The position numbers were made by a program, and so were the translations under genes. DNA of 64,000 nt from QYOJ01 sp964616825. GTDB lineage: Bacteria > Bacteroidota > Bacteroidia > Bacteroidales > FEN-979. Numbering within the stretch: position 1 is the first letter of the stretch; each line of letters opens with the position of its first letter. The notes below the pieces were generated by a model, which was not told the DNA's origin, ran no database searches, and worked only from the letters and a program-made list of their open reading frames with translations. Below, piece by piece: positions 49,692 to 57,889 of this stretch. The stretch spans positions 1 to 64,000 of the forward strand of contig CAZTSX010000012.1 in the NCBI GenBank assembly GCA_964616825.1. The letters run 5' to 3'.

Positions 49692-50795
49692 TCAGGCCAG
49701 ACGGATTTTGAATTTTTTAACACTTAACAGGATGAAGAATAGAGTAAATCCAATCAGGATCAGGGTCTCTTTCCAGATGAAAAAGAGTCCGTTCCCCTTC
49801 AGCATGATGCTCTTGATGATGGTGATGAAATACATCGGTGGCATGATATGGCAGAGCCACTGTAACACTTTCGGCATATTCTCCACCGGGAAGATAAATC
49901 CGCTTAACAGGATAGTCGGGAGCATTAGAGCGATTAGTGAGATCATCATCGCCAGTTGCTGACTGTTAGTGAGGCAGGAGATCAGGATTCCCAGAGATAA
50001 TGCCATCGAGATGAATAAAAAGTTCTCGAACAACAGGAGAGCAATACTTCCTCTCACCGGTACATCGAACACAATATTTCCCAAAAGAATGATGATACAC
50101 GCGTTGATAAAAGCGAGGAAAACATAGGGGAACACTTTGCCCACCACGATCTGCATGGGACGAAGGGGAGAAGCAAGTAATAACTCCATGGTTCCCAGCT
50201 CTTTCTCTTTTGTGATCGATATAGATGTCATCAAGGCTGAAATCAACATCAACAGCATGGCCATCAACCCGGGGACAAACATGAAAACCCCTTTCAGCTC
50301 CTGGTTATACATCATCCTTGTCTCCGGAAAGATCTGTAACGGGATTGCCCCGACATTCATAGAATACAGATAATTGTTCAGGATGCCGGTCGCATAATTC
50401 ACCAGGATATTCGCTGTATTGGGATCGGATGCATCGCCAATCAATTGAACATGCGCCAGTCGATCATTCTCCAGTTTCTTAGTAAATTCTGGCTCAAATA
50501 CGATTACCAGCTTGATGTCACCCTCTTTGAAGGCCTCTTCAATTTCACTATAGGTATTTAGATTTCTGTCGAGTTTGAAATAGCCTGAGGATGTGATCTT
50601 TTCGGTGATCTTTCGGGTTGTTTCATCTTTCGACTGGTCGAGAATCGCAATTCGGGCATCTTTAATCTCGTTGGTGACGACATACCCAAAGAGAATCAGC
50701 TGAACAGCCGGCATCCCAAAAAGGATCAGCAGGGTGCGATAATCCCGGAAAATGTGAAGAAACTCTTTAACAACAAATCCCCAGAACCGCTTCAT
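49692..50795 (-). CDS. ABC-2 type permease, first of pair
   Basis: 367 aa; FGMPAVQLILFGYVV helix near 28-42, periplasmic domain, then ALMTSISITKEKELGTMELL and helices to the end. Homologous to the next gene. It overlaps the ATPase gene at 50792 by four bases (ATGA), consistent with translational coupling. With YbhG-like HlyD and TolC it should export drugs or lipophilic compounds; the real substrate is unknown. Confidence 0.9.
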   Translation of the reverse strand: MKRFWGFVVKEFLHIFRDYRTLLILFGMPAVQLILFGYVVTNEIKDARIAILDQSKDETTRKITEKITSSGYFKLDRNLNTYSEIEEAFKEGDIKLVIVFEPEFTKKLENDRLAHVQLIGDASDPNTANILVNYATGILNNYLYSMNVGAIPLQIFPETRMMYNQELKGVFMFVPGLMAMLLMLISALMTSISITKEKELGTMELLLASPLRPMQIVVGKVFPYVFLAFINACIIILLGNIVFDVPVRGSIALLLFENFLFISMALSLGILISCLTNSQQLAMMISLIALMLPTILLSGFIFPVENMPKVLQWLCHIMPPMYFITIIKSIMLKGNGLFFIWKETLILIGFTLFFILLSVKKFKIRLA

Positions 50796-51544
50796 GCTAT
50801 CTCCTCCGTTTGGGCCCGTGCCAGTTTTAAAAAGACGTCATTCATGTTTTTTGCCTGGTATTCTTCACGCAATGCCAGTGGTGTATCAAGGGCTGCGATT
50901 CGCCCTTCAACCATGATCGACACACGATCACAATATTCAGCTTCATCCATATAATGCGTGGTGACGAATACCGTGATCCCACTTCTGGCTGCTTCGTAGA
51001 TCATCTCCCAAAATTGCCGGCGTGTAATTGGATCTACCCCTCCTGTTGGCTCATCCAGGAAGACAATCTTCGGATCGTGGATGATAGCAACTGATAATGC
51101 CAGTTTCTGTTTCCACCCAAGGGGAATATCCCGGATCAACTTGTTACGTGCCTCCTCCAGCTCCAGTTTTTTCATCAGCTTTGTAGCTCGCTGTTCGATC
51201 TCATGCTTCGATAAACCATAAATAGCAGCATAAAACCTGATGTTCTCAAACACCGTGAGATCATCATAGAGAGAGAACCTCTGGCTCATGTAACCAATAT
51301 TCTGCTTGATCTTTTCCCGTTGCGAATAGACATCATAACCTGCAACCGAGAGATCACCGGAAGTAGGCAGGGAGAGCCCGCAAAGGATTCGGATGGCTGT
51401 GGTTTTACCAGCGCCATTGGCTCCCAGAAAGCCGAAAATTTCCCCTCTCTTCACCTCAAATGTCAGGTGATCGTTCGCCACGAAATTCCCGAATTTCTTG
51501 ACGAGATCTTTGACGATGATGATATTTTCAGCTTTATCGTTCAT
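50792..51544 (-). CDS. ABC transporter ATP-binding protein (second half of a YbhF-like pair)
   Basis: 250 aa. Walker A GANGAGKTT (about 35-43), Q-loop MSQRFSLYDDL, signature-like DIPLGWKQKLAL (atypical: no canonical LSGGQ), Walker B IVFLDEPTGGVDP, H-loop in TTHYMDEAE. In E. coli the two ATPase modules are fused in YbhF; here they are two genes, 51576 and this one. Confidence 0.9.
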   Translation of the reverse strand: MNDKAENIIIVKDLVKKFGNFVANDHLTFEVKRGEIFGFLGANGAGKTTAIRILCGLSLPTSGDLSVAGYDVYSQREKIKQNIGYMSQRFSLYDDLTVFENIRFYAAIYGLSKHEIEQRATKLMKKLELEEARNKLIRDIPLGWKQKLALSVAIIHDPKIVFLDEPTGGVDPITRRQFWEMIYEAARSGITVFVTTHYMDEAEYCDRVSIMVEGRIAALDTPLALREEYQAKNMNDVFLKLARAQTEEIA

Positions 51545-51565
51545 AAAAATTATCAGGTGTGATTC

Positions 51566-51602
51566 CCCATCCCCTTTAGGGGAGGGGGCCCGGGGGTGGG
51601 GC
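51566..51602 (-). repeat. C/G-rich palindromic element, copy 5, encoding an ATPase C-terminus
   Basis: On the minus strand: CCCCACCCCCGGGCCC then CCTCCCCTAAAGGGGATGGGG. It supplies the last codons (VAPPPGPLP) and the stop of the ATPase gene at 51576, inside the operon. Confidence 0.9.
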
Positions 51603-52511
51603 CACTTCCATTAATTCCATAAAACAATCTTCAATATTTGGTTTTATCTCTTCAACAGTAACTTCCTCATGCCCTTTTTCCCTCAGAAAATCAATCACAT
51701 CCTCACGGGTCAATATATCCTCCCGGTATGATAAATGAACTGCCTGCCCGAAAGCAAAAACACTGTGTTCTTTTGGTAGCTCTTGCAGGTCGTGAAGCAG
51801 GCGATATACGTCTGCTGACGAGACTGAAAACAGGCCCAGCGGAAACGTTGCTACAACCTCTTCAGGCGGACTGATCTGCATGATCCGACCATTCTGGATC
51901 AATGCTACCCTGTCGCACAATGTCGCTTCGTCCATGTACGGAGTGGAGACGATGATCGTGATTCCCTGTGATTTCAACCGTTGTAACATCTCCCAGAACT
52001 CCTGTCGTGATACCGCATCAACCCCTGTAGTAGGTTCATCGAGAAACAAGACATCAGGCTTATGGATCAAGGCACAGGAGAGGGCAAGTTTTTGCTTCAT
52101 ACCTCCGGAAAGCTTTCCTGCTTTCCGGGTTTTGAATGGCTCAATCTGGCTGTAAATTTCCTTCACCAGGTCGTAGTTCTCTTCGATGGTAGTACCGAAA
52201 ATTGTAGCGAAAAAGCGGAGGTTCTCCTCCACACTAAGATCCTGATAGAGGGAGAACCGCCCGGGCATATACCCGATAATGCGGCGGATCTGTTTGTATG
52301 CTTTAACAACATCAAGACCCTCTACACTTGCTGTTCCGCTATCGGCCAGTAGCAATGTGGTGAGGATCCGGAAAAGGGTAGTCTTACCGGCTCCGTCAGG
52401 ACCGATGAAGCCGAATAACTCCCCTTTGCTGACAGAAAAAGTAAGATCCTTCAACGCTTCAACCTTGCCGTAATTCTTCGAGAGATTCCGTACGTCAACC
52501 GAACAGTTCAT
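51576..52511 (-). CDS. ABC transporter ATP-binding protein (first half of a YbhF-like pair)
   Basis: 311 aa. Walker A GPDGAGKTT (about 37-45), Q-loop MPGRFSLYQDL, LSGGMKQKLAL signature, Walker B VLFLDEPTTGVDA, then an accessory C-terminal domain (about 220-300). The final residues VAPPPGPLP are encoded by a dispersed palindromic repeat that also provides the TAA stop; the ancestral end was probably near FMELM. ATGA overlap with the DUF2147 gene upstream. Works with the second ATPase and the two permeases. Confidence 0.9.
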   Translation of the reverse strand: MNCSVDVRNLSKNYGKVEALKDLTFSVSKGELFGFIGPDGAGKTTLFRILTTLLLADSGTASVEGLDVVKAYKQIRRIIGYMPGRFSLYQDLSVEENLRFFATIFGTTIEENYDLVKEIYSQIEPFKTRKAGKLSGGMKQKLALSCALIHKPDVLFLDEPTTGVDAVSRQEFWEMLQRLKSQGITIIVSTPYMDEATLCDRVALIQNGRIMQISPPEEVVATFPLGLFSVSSADVYRLLHDLQELPKEHSVFAFGQAVHLSYREDILTREDVIDFLREKGHEEVTVEEIKPNIEDCFMELMEVAPPPGPLP

Positions 52512-52969
52512 TTTTTAACCGGTGTCCACCAGGTAGTACGCCCAATCCAGGAGATGCCGACAAACCCCCTGATTTTCAATTTTTTCTTGGTTTCATCCAG
52601 AAACTTCATATAACAACTATAGGTCTTCCCGTTTTTCGGATCATATATCTTTCCGTCTTTCCATTCGTCATCGCCATCAAAAACGAAGCTTGTCAGGTTC
52701 AATAGCCCGAGAAGCGGTTTTTTTTGTAGTATCGGATCCGGATTTTCTTTGTCAGTACGAGGAAGTCCGGTAATGGAGTCATTCGGCGTTTCCAGCCAAA
52801 CGATCTTTCCGTAATATTTACTGCCGACTTTGAAGATCTCGACCTGGCCGGTTCCTTCTTCATTCAACCAGGTGCCAAGGATGTCGTCGGCCTGGTATGT
52901 TTGGGCAAAAAGTCCTGTGCTTGTCAACAGGAACATCATGGCAAAAATTGATTTGATAATTCGTTTCAT
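52508..52969 (-). CDS. DUF2147 family exported protein
   Basis: 153 aa with a signal peptide (MKRIIKSIFAMMFLLTSTGLFAQ). ADDILGTWLNEEGTGQVEIF at the start and RGFVGISWIGRTTWWTP at the end are DUF2147 hallmarks (lipocalin-like periplasmic proteins of unknown ligand). Placed inside the export operon between the adaptor and the ATPases, so it may bind or chaperone the transported compound; this is inference. Confidence 0.88.
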   Translation of the reverse strand: MKRIIKSIFAMMFLLTSTGLFAQTYQADDILGTWLNEEGTGQVEIFKVGSKYYGKIVWLETPNDSITGLPRTDKENPDPILQKKPLLGLLNLTSFVFDGDDEWKDGKIYDPKNGKTYSCYMKFLDETKKKLKIRGFVGISWIGRTTWWTPVKK

Positions 52970-53016
52970 AAGGGTTGGTTTTGGTTACTACTATAACTAT
53001 GTTATTTCAGATGATA

Positions 53017-53907
53017 TCATGGAGTAATTAATTTGATTTCACCCGGCATTCCGATCTTCAGGCTGCCATCATTTTTCACCCTGACCTTGACGGCATAAAC
53101 CAGGTTGACCCGCTCCTCTTTGGTCTGAATGGTTTTTGGGGTGAATTCGGCAGTTGGAGATATCCAGCTGACAACACCGGTGGTTTTTGAATTGGTCTTC
53201 TCATCCTGGTCATACATCACCTCAACTTCATTCCCGATGATAATATGAGGTAGTTGAGCTCCGCTAACATAAACCCGCAGGATCATCTCGTGCAAATTGG
53301 CAATCTTGTATAATGGCTTCCCGAATGCAGTCACTTCTTCAGGTTCGGCAAACTTGGTAAGTACGGTGCCATTAATGGGATTTATGATATACGCATTTTT
53401 AATAGCCTCTTCCAGTTGAGCGATTTGTTGATTGATACTGCCAATCTGGTCTTCAATCCCGCCAAACTTGGTGTTTATGTAAGCGATCTGCCTGTCAATA
53501 AGGTTAATGCTGGCTGTGATGTCATCCATTTGTTTTTGTGTAGCAGCTCCCGCTTTCAACAGCTTTGTTACGCGATGTTTTTCAACGAGAACATTTTCCC
53601 TGTTCTGCTCCTGAACCGCGATTTGCGCGTGCAGGTCTGCTTTGCGTGATGCAGTGGCGTTTCGCTGATCTATTGCCTGGAGTTTTTTTAAGAACATATC
53701 GGTGGTATCCACAAAGCCAACTACCTGGCCGGAGTCAAGGATCTGACCCTCTTCCACCTGGAATTGCAAGAGCTTTCCGTTCGCCATAGCTGAAACAGTG
53801 ATCTCGGTAGCTTCAAATGTACCCCAGGCATCGGGTTGGTCGTCTTTCCCTGAACATGCACCGAGTAGAATGATAGCCAATAGAAATAAATAAGGATGTG
53901 TTTTCAT
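53017..53907 (-). CDS. HlyD/YbhG-like membrane fusion lipoprotein
   Basis: About 296 aa from ATG 53907 (the ATG at 53916 adds MID). Lipoprotein signal MKTHPYLFLLAIILLGACSG, a lipoyl half domain split around a long helical hairpin (about 65-155, RENVLVEKHRVTKLLKAGAA), then the beta-barrel domain. Connects the ABC-2 transporter to TolC. YbhG is the closest known architecture. Lies 6-15 bases after the tolC-like gene. Confidence 0.88.
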   Translation of the reverse strand: MKTHPYLFLLAIILLGACSGKDDQPDAWGTFEATEITVSAMANGKLLQFQVEEGQILDSGQVVGFVDTTDMFLKKLQAIDQRNATASRKADLHAQIAVQEQNRENVLVEKHRVTKLLKAGAATQKQMDDITASINLIDRQIAYINTKFGGIEDQIGSINQQIAQLEEAIKNAYIINPINGTVLTKFAEPEEVTAFGKPLYKIANLHEMILRVYVSGAQLPHIIIGNEVEVMYDQDEKTNSKTTGVVSWISPTAEFTPKTIQTKEERVNLVYAVKVRVKNDGSLKIGMPGEIKLITP

Positions 53908-53922
53908 ATCAATCATATTTTT

Positions 53923-55233
53923 TTACAATTTTCCCTGGTTATAAAGATAAGATAGTTTGGCCTTGGCCAATTGAATGCGATGGATTTCATAACTCAATCG
54001 TGCTTGCCTCTCATCCGTTAACCGGGCAACATAATCACTTGAAGTGATCACGCCATTATCAAGTTGTGATGAAGCCGATTGAGAGATTTTCTTCCGCAGG
54101 GCAATGATCTCCTGATCTTTCTCCATCACATCAAGGGCCTTTAAAACTTCTGATAGCTCTTTTTCGGATTGAATTTTCAGGGTTTTATCAAATGACTGCT
54201 GCTGGGCAAGTAGAATATTTGACTGGATATCAAGGATCTGTCTCTCATTCTTGTTTGCATTCCAGTTGAGAGGCGTCCAGCTCAACTTGAGTCCAACAAT
54301 GTAATATGGTTCAAAATTATTAGAGAGCATGTTTAATGCTGGTCTTCCGATACCAGCCTGGCCGAAAGCAAAAAACTTTGGATTCCATTTTGTTGTCACC
54401 ATACTTCGCATCACCTCTAGCCGGGAGCGTTGCAGGTTGAATACCTGGTTCTCCAATCGCTGATTTTGAAAATTGAAATCCGACAGGAAAGGATCGGGTA
54501 GGATTAAATAGGTATTCTCAGAAACCTCAATGTCAATCAATTCGGAAAGCATATTGAACAGGGCAGCTCTATCTATCTGTGTCTCAGCCTCTCGTTGTTC
54601 AATCCGTATAATCTCGGCTTCCAGTGCATCTGCTGTCGATTGCAATACAGCTCCGTATTGAATGCCAGCCTGAACCTCTTTTAGCTTTTCAGATAGCTGA
54701 TCCTTGGTGCTAAGCAAAAGCTTTTCGTTTTGATTGAGCAGGATAATGGTAAAGTAGAATTGATTCACCTGTTTTTTTAGCTTATACAATTCAGCCTTGA
54801 CACTGGTTTGATCTACCTGAAGATCATAATCTTCCAGCTTCTTCTGATAACTGGTTACATTTCCATCCCAGATAGCCTGGTTGATATCCAGGGTAACTTT
54901 GTACCAGTCCTTATTCAATACCGGCATCTGAAGAGGGGGGAATCCGGCCGGCAATTCGATCTCCACTTTGGTGACATCCGACTGATAAGAAGCCTGCCCG
55001 TTGATGTTGATTTGTGGCAGGTAATTTTTATTCAGGTTCTTTACCTTCAGTGTGTTACTCCCAGCCAGAAGATCCAATTGTCCGGCTAATGGATAGTTCT
55101 GCTCAACCATCAGATAACAGTAGCTGAGGGTGAGTGTGTCTTGTGCCAGAGTGGATGCCGGCAGGACTAACATGGCTGGCAGAAGCTTCATGCAGGTCCA
55201 CAAAACAGCCTTACTAATTTTCTCCTTTTTCAT
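53923..55233 (-). CDS. TolC-family outer-membrane efflux channel
   Basis: 436 aa with a signal peptide (CMKLLPAMLVLPASTLAQ). Two long heptad-rich helical regions, repeated as in TolC (about 130-235 and 330-430; LDNGVITSSDYVARLTDERQ near the end), flank short barrel strands. It forms the exit duct of the operon and may also serve the MacB-like system at 9949, which lacks its own. It overlaps the tetR-type gene upstream by 20 bases. Confidence 0.9.
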   Translation of the reverse strand: MKKEKISKAVLWTCMKLLPAMLVLPASTLAQDTLTLSYCYLMVEQNYPLAGQLDLLAGSNTLKVKNLNKNYLPQININGQASYQSDVTKVEIELPAGFPPLQMPVLNKDWYKVTLDINQAIWDGNVTSYQKKLEDYDLQVDQTSVKAELYKLKKQVNQFYFTIILLNQNEKLLLSTKDQLSEKLKEVQAGIQYGAVLQSTADALEAEIIRIEQREAETQIDRAALFNMLSELIDIEVSENTYLILPDPFLSDFNFQNQRLENQVFNLQRSRLEVMRSMVTTKWNPKFFAFGQAGIGRPALNMLSNNFEPYYIVGLKLSWTPLNWNANKNERQILDIQSNILLAQQQSFDKTLKIQSEKELSEVLKALDVMEKDQEIIALRKKISQSASSQLDNGVITSSDYVARLTDERQARLSYEIHRIQLAKAKLSYLYNQGKL

Positions 55234-55837
55234 AGGCTTTCAATGTATCAATGATCAAATCGGACACCAGCTCTTTTCGTTCTTCCATAAGCTGATTATA
55301 TGTTTCTTCAGGGAGTTGGAATATCTCTCTGACAAGGGGCTTGGCTATTACCGGAAAAATGCTCAAAGAGAGGATATTGAGCCAGATCTGGAAAGGATCA
55401 ATATCGACACCATACTCTTTCCGGACCTGTGATCTCAATAGTTTCATCAGTTGAAGAGGATTGGTATCCTGTTTATCGAAGATCGCTTTGATCTGTTCCG
55501 GACGTTCATAGATTCCGTTGATGATGAACCAGGGGATATAGGAATTCTCTGTGATGATGTTGAGGTAGCTGGAAAGGAATGCCTGGATTTTATCTTTCAA
55601 TGGTTTGTCGGAGAAAAAGATCGTTGAGACCAAACGCATAATTCCGGAGAAAGCATCTTCGAAAACCGCTTCAAAAAGCTTCTCCTTGCTCCGGAAATAG
55701 TAATGAAGTAATGCTTTATTGATGCCCGCTTCATCAGCAATCTCCTGCATCCGGGCTCCTTCATATCCTTTCCGGTGGAAAACTTTTTTGGCTGCTTCCA
55801 GGATCTTTTCTTCCGTTCCCTGTGGAGAATTAACCAT
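55214..55837 (-). CDS. TetR/AcrR-family regulator of the export operon
   Basis: 207 aa. Helix-turn-helix at the N-terminus: ILEAAKKVFHRKGYEGARMQ then EIADEAGINKALLHYYFRSK (about 12-52), followed by a helical ligand domain. First gene of the operon, so it is probably autoregulatory and senses an exported compound. Its start codon lies inside a perfect 12-bp palindrome (55832-55843). CecR of E. coli, which controls ybhG-ybhF, is the nearest functional parallel. Confidence 0.93.
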   Translation of the reverse strand: MVNSPQGTEEKILEAAKKVFHRKGYEGARMQEIADEAGINKALLHYYFRSKEKLFEAVFEDAFSGIMRLVSTIFFSDKPLKDKIQAFLSSYLNIITENSYIPWFIINGIYERPEQIKAIFDKQDTNPLQLMKLLRSQVRKEYGVDIDPFQIWLNILSLSIFPVIAKPLVREIFQLPEETYNQLMEERKELVSDLIIDTLKAYEKGEN

Positions 55838-55889
55838 ATGGTTTAACTAAATGGATTAATTAAAAAGTTTAACCAAAAGGTCAAAGATA
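55832..55889 (-). promoter_or_regulatory. Promoter and candidate TetR operators
   Basis: Minus-strand -7 element TATCTTTG (55882-55889) with TTTG 18 bases upstream. Downstream are two symmetric sites: TGGTTTAACT (55839-55848) with AGTTTAACCA (55866-55875), one mismatch from an inverted repeat, and the perfect palindrome AACCATATGGTT (55832-55843), which contains the start codon. Binding there would block transcription and initiation. Confidence 0.65.
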
Positions 55890-55940
55890 TAAAATAATTC
55901 AAACCATCAAACTTTTTTGAAGAAATTCTCAGTTTTTTTT

Positions 55941-55972
55941 GGCATGGAGGCATAGAGGGACAAAGGCAGGAA
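55941..55972. repeat. Octamer array GGCATAGA x4
   Basis: GGCATGGA, GGCATAGA, GGGACAAA, GGCAGGAA. Same family as the array inside cysS at 37149. Confidence 0.82.
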
Positions 55973-56042
55973 TAAACCTTTTTATTCAAATTGCGAAAAG
56001 CGAAAAACAAAAAGCGATTATTGATGAACGGTTAAGACATAT

Positions 56043-56062
56043 ATGGCAATGTATGGCAATAA
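56043..56062. repeat. Decamer ATGGCAATNN x2
   Basis: ATGGCAATGT, ATGGCAATAA, then TTGCAATTA reaching the stop codon at 56069. Same word and same position relative to a stop codon as the array at 7211. Confidence 0.8.
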
Positions 56063-56068
56063 TTGCAA

Positions 56069-57718
56069 TTACCTCGGGATCTTTATCTTCTGACCCGGCC
56101 TGAGCCTGTTAGCATTTTTTAGCTTATTCAACTTTTTAATTGCATTGACTGTGCAATCATATTTTTGTGCCAGATCCCATAAGTTATCCCCGGATTTAAT
56201 TGTATAGGTGAAGTACGCTGACTTGCCGGATGAAGATGATCCGGAGGACCTTGAGTTGGAGATCTTCAATTTCTGTCCAGGGTAGATGGTAGATCTGGAA
56301 AGGTTATTCCAACTCTTCAATTGCTTAACGGAACAACCATATTTGCCGGCAATCAGCCCGAGATTTTCACCACGTCTTACTTTATGGTAGGCAGGTGCTG
56401 GTTTCGGTGAGGAGGTATTGCTTGCATATGTTTTGCCGGATGCTGGCCTGGTTCCTGAACCGTTATAGACAACCAGGCGTTGCCTGGGATGAATGGTGTT
56501 GGAACGGAGATTATTCATCCGCTTCAATTGCGAAACCGACATCCGGTATCTCTGTGCGATACTACCCAGGTTGTCACCACGTTTGACGATATAATACCTG
56601 GTTGTTCGCTTGCTCTCTTCCACAATCTTTTCAAGGGAATCACGCTTCAATGCCTGCTTTGTTTTGTAGGCATAAATATTTTTTTCATTCATGATAAAAT
56701 CGCCCACATCTTTTTTTCGTAAACGCAGAAAATATAAATTATCAGCCGATGCCGGAATGATACCCTGTTTGTATGCCGGGTTAAGAAAAGTAATCTCATC
56801 TTTCGAAATAGAGAGCATTTCAGAGATCTGTCCGAATGTGAGGATATCCCGGATGGTGACTGTATCGATCTCGTAATGCAAAACGGTTGGTTCTACCGGG
56901 CGGATCTTATAGGCATCAGCATGTATCATCACATAGCTGGCAGCAATGAATGCAGGAACATACGACCGGGTCTCTCTTGGTAAAAAGGGATAGATCACCC
57001 AGAAATTCTTATGTCCGCCTGATCGCCGGATAGCCTTATTGACATTGCCCGCTCCCGAGTTATAAGCAGCCAGGGCCAATGACCAGTTTCCATAAATGTC
57101 GTACAGGTCCTTCAGGTGTTCGCAAGCGGCGATGGTTGATTTGTAAGGATCGAACCGGTCATCCACCAACGATGTAACCTTCAATCCATAGACCTTCCCG
57201 GTTCCATACATAAACTGCCACAATCCTTTGGCTCCGGCCCTGGAATTGGCAGTTGGATTCAATGCCGATTCAATGACCGCAAGGTATTTCAACTCCAACG
57301 GCATGTTGCGTTGGTCAAGTTGTTCTTCAAATAAGGGGAAATAGAGCTCTGCCAGCCCCAGAATGCGACCGGTTAACTCTCTTTTTTTAATGGCATAGAG
57401 ATCGATAAATTGCTTCACCCGGTCGTTGTAAATATACTCAAATGGCGTCTGGTCATTCATCGATAGGATTCTGGCTTTGATTACCGAATCAGGAAAATGT
57501 GGGCTTGATGTGTGCGAATAATCCTTGATAGTGCTGTGCTTACCAAATCCGTTACCTTCAAAGATAGTCAGCAGTGAAAGACTGTCCAGCATAGCTGCAA
57601 CCGGATCATCTTCAACAAAGGCAACCTGAGAAGTGGTATCTGTAGAAGCGGTATCCTGTGCTTTAAGGATGACCGGAATAAGCAAAAGAACGATAAGCAA
57701 ATATCCGAGTTGTTTCAT
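56069..57718 (-). CDS. MltD-like lytic transglycosylase with three LysM domains
   Basis: Periplasmic or outer-membrane murein-degrading enzyme, about 549 aa from ATG 57718 (signal MKQLGYLLIVLLLIPVILKAQ). The SLT domain (about 125-260) has catalytic Glu in AVIESALNPTANSRAGAKGL and WQFMYGTGKVYGL. Three LysM repeats follow (YYIVKRGDNLGSIAQRYRMS; YHKVRRGENLGLIAGKYGCS; FTYTIKSGDNLWDLAQKYDC), which bind peptidoglycan, separated by Ser/Gly-rich linkers. The promoter TATTTTTG at 57761-57768 lies downstream of the ATG at 57802, so that start is excluded. Confidence 0.93.
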   Translation of the reverse strand: MKQLGYLLIVLLLIPVILKAQDTASTDTTSQVAFVEDDPVAAMLDSLSLLTIFEGNGFGKHSTIKDYSHTSSPHFPDSVIKARILSMNDQTPFEYIYNDRVKQFIDLYAIKKRELTGRILGLAELYFPLFEEQLDQRNMPLELKYLAVIESALNPTANSRAGAKGLWQFMYGTGKVYGLKVTSLVDDRFDPYKSTIAACEHLKDLYDIYGNWSLALAAYNSGAGNVNKAIRRSGGHKNFWVIYPFLPRETRSYVPAFIAASYVMIHADAYKIRPVEPTVLHYEIDTVTIRDILTFGQISEMLSISKDEITFLNPAYKQGIIPASADNLYFLRLRKKDVGDFIMNEKNIYAYKTKQALKRDSLEKIVEESKRTTRYYIVKRGDNLGSIAQRYRMSVSQLKRMNNLRSNTIHPRQRLVVYNGSGTRPASGKTYASNTSSPKPAPAYHKVRRGENLGLIAGKYGCSVKQLKSWNNLSRSTIYPGQKLKISNSRSSGSSSSGKSAYFTYTIKSGDNLWDLAQKYDCTVNAIKKLNKLKNANRLRPGQKIKIPR

Positions 57719-57760
57719 CAGTGATAGCGATTTTCGTGAATCTAATATGCCAGGTTGCTG

Positions 57761-57768
57761 CAAAAATA
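57761..57768 (-). promoter_or_regulatory. -7 element of the MltD-like gene
   Basis: Minus-strand TATTTTTG (plus CAAAAATA), about 43 bases before ATG 57718. Confidence 0.55.
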
Positions 57769-57889
57769 GACGAATCAGGTCTCTTTCGGCGGGTCTTTTC
57801 AAATTTTGATTAACAACGTGATGTTAATTAATCTGTGCTTCAATGAAACGTAGAAGATGATGAAAAAGTGCGTTAGAGAGCTACCAATA

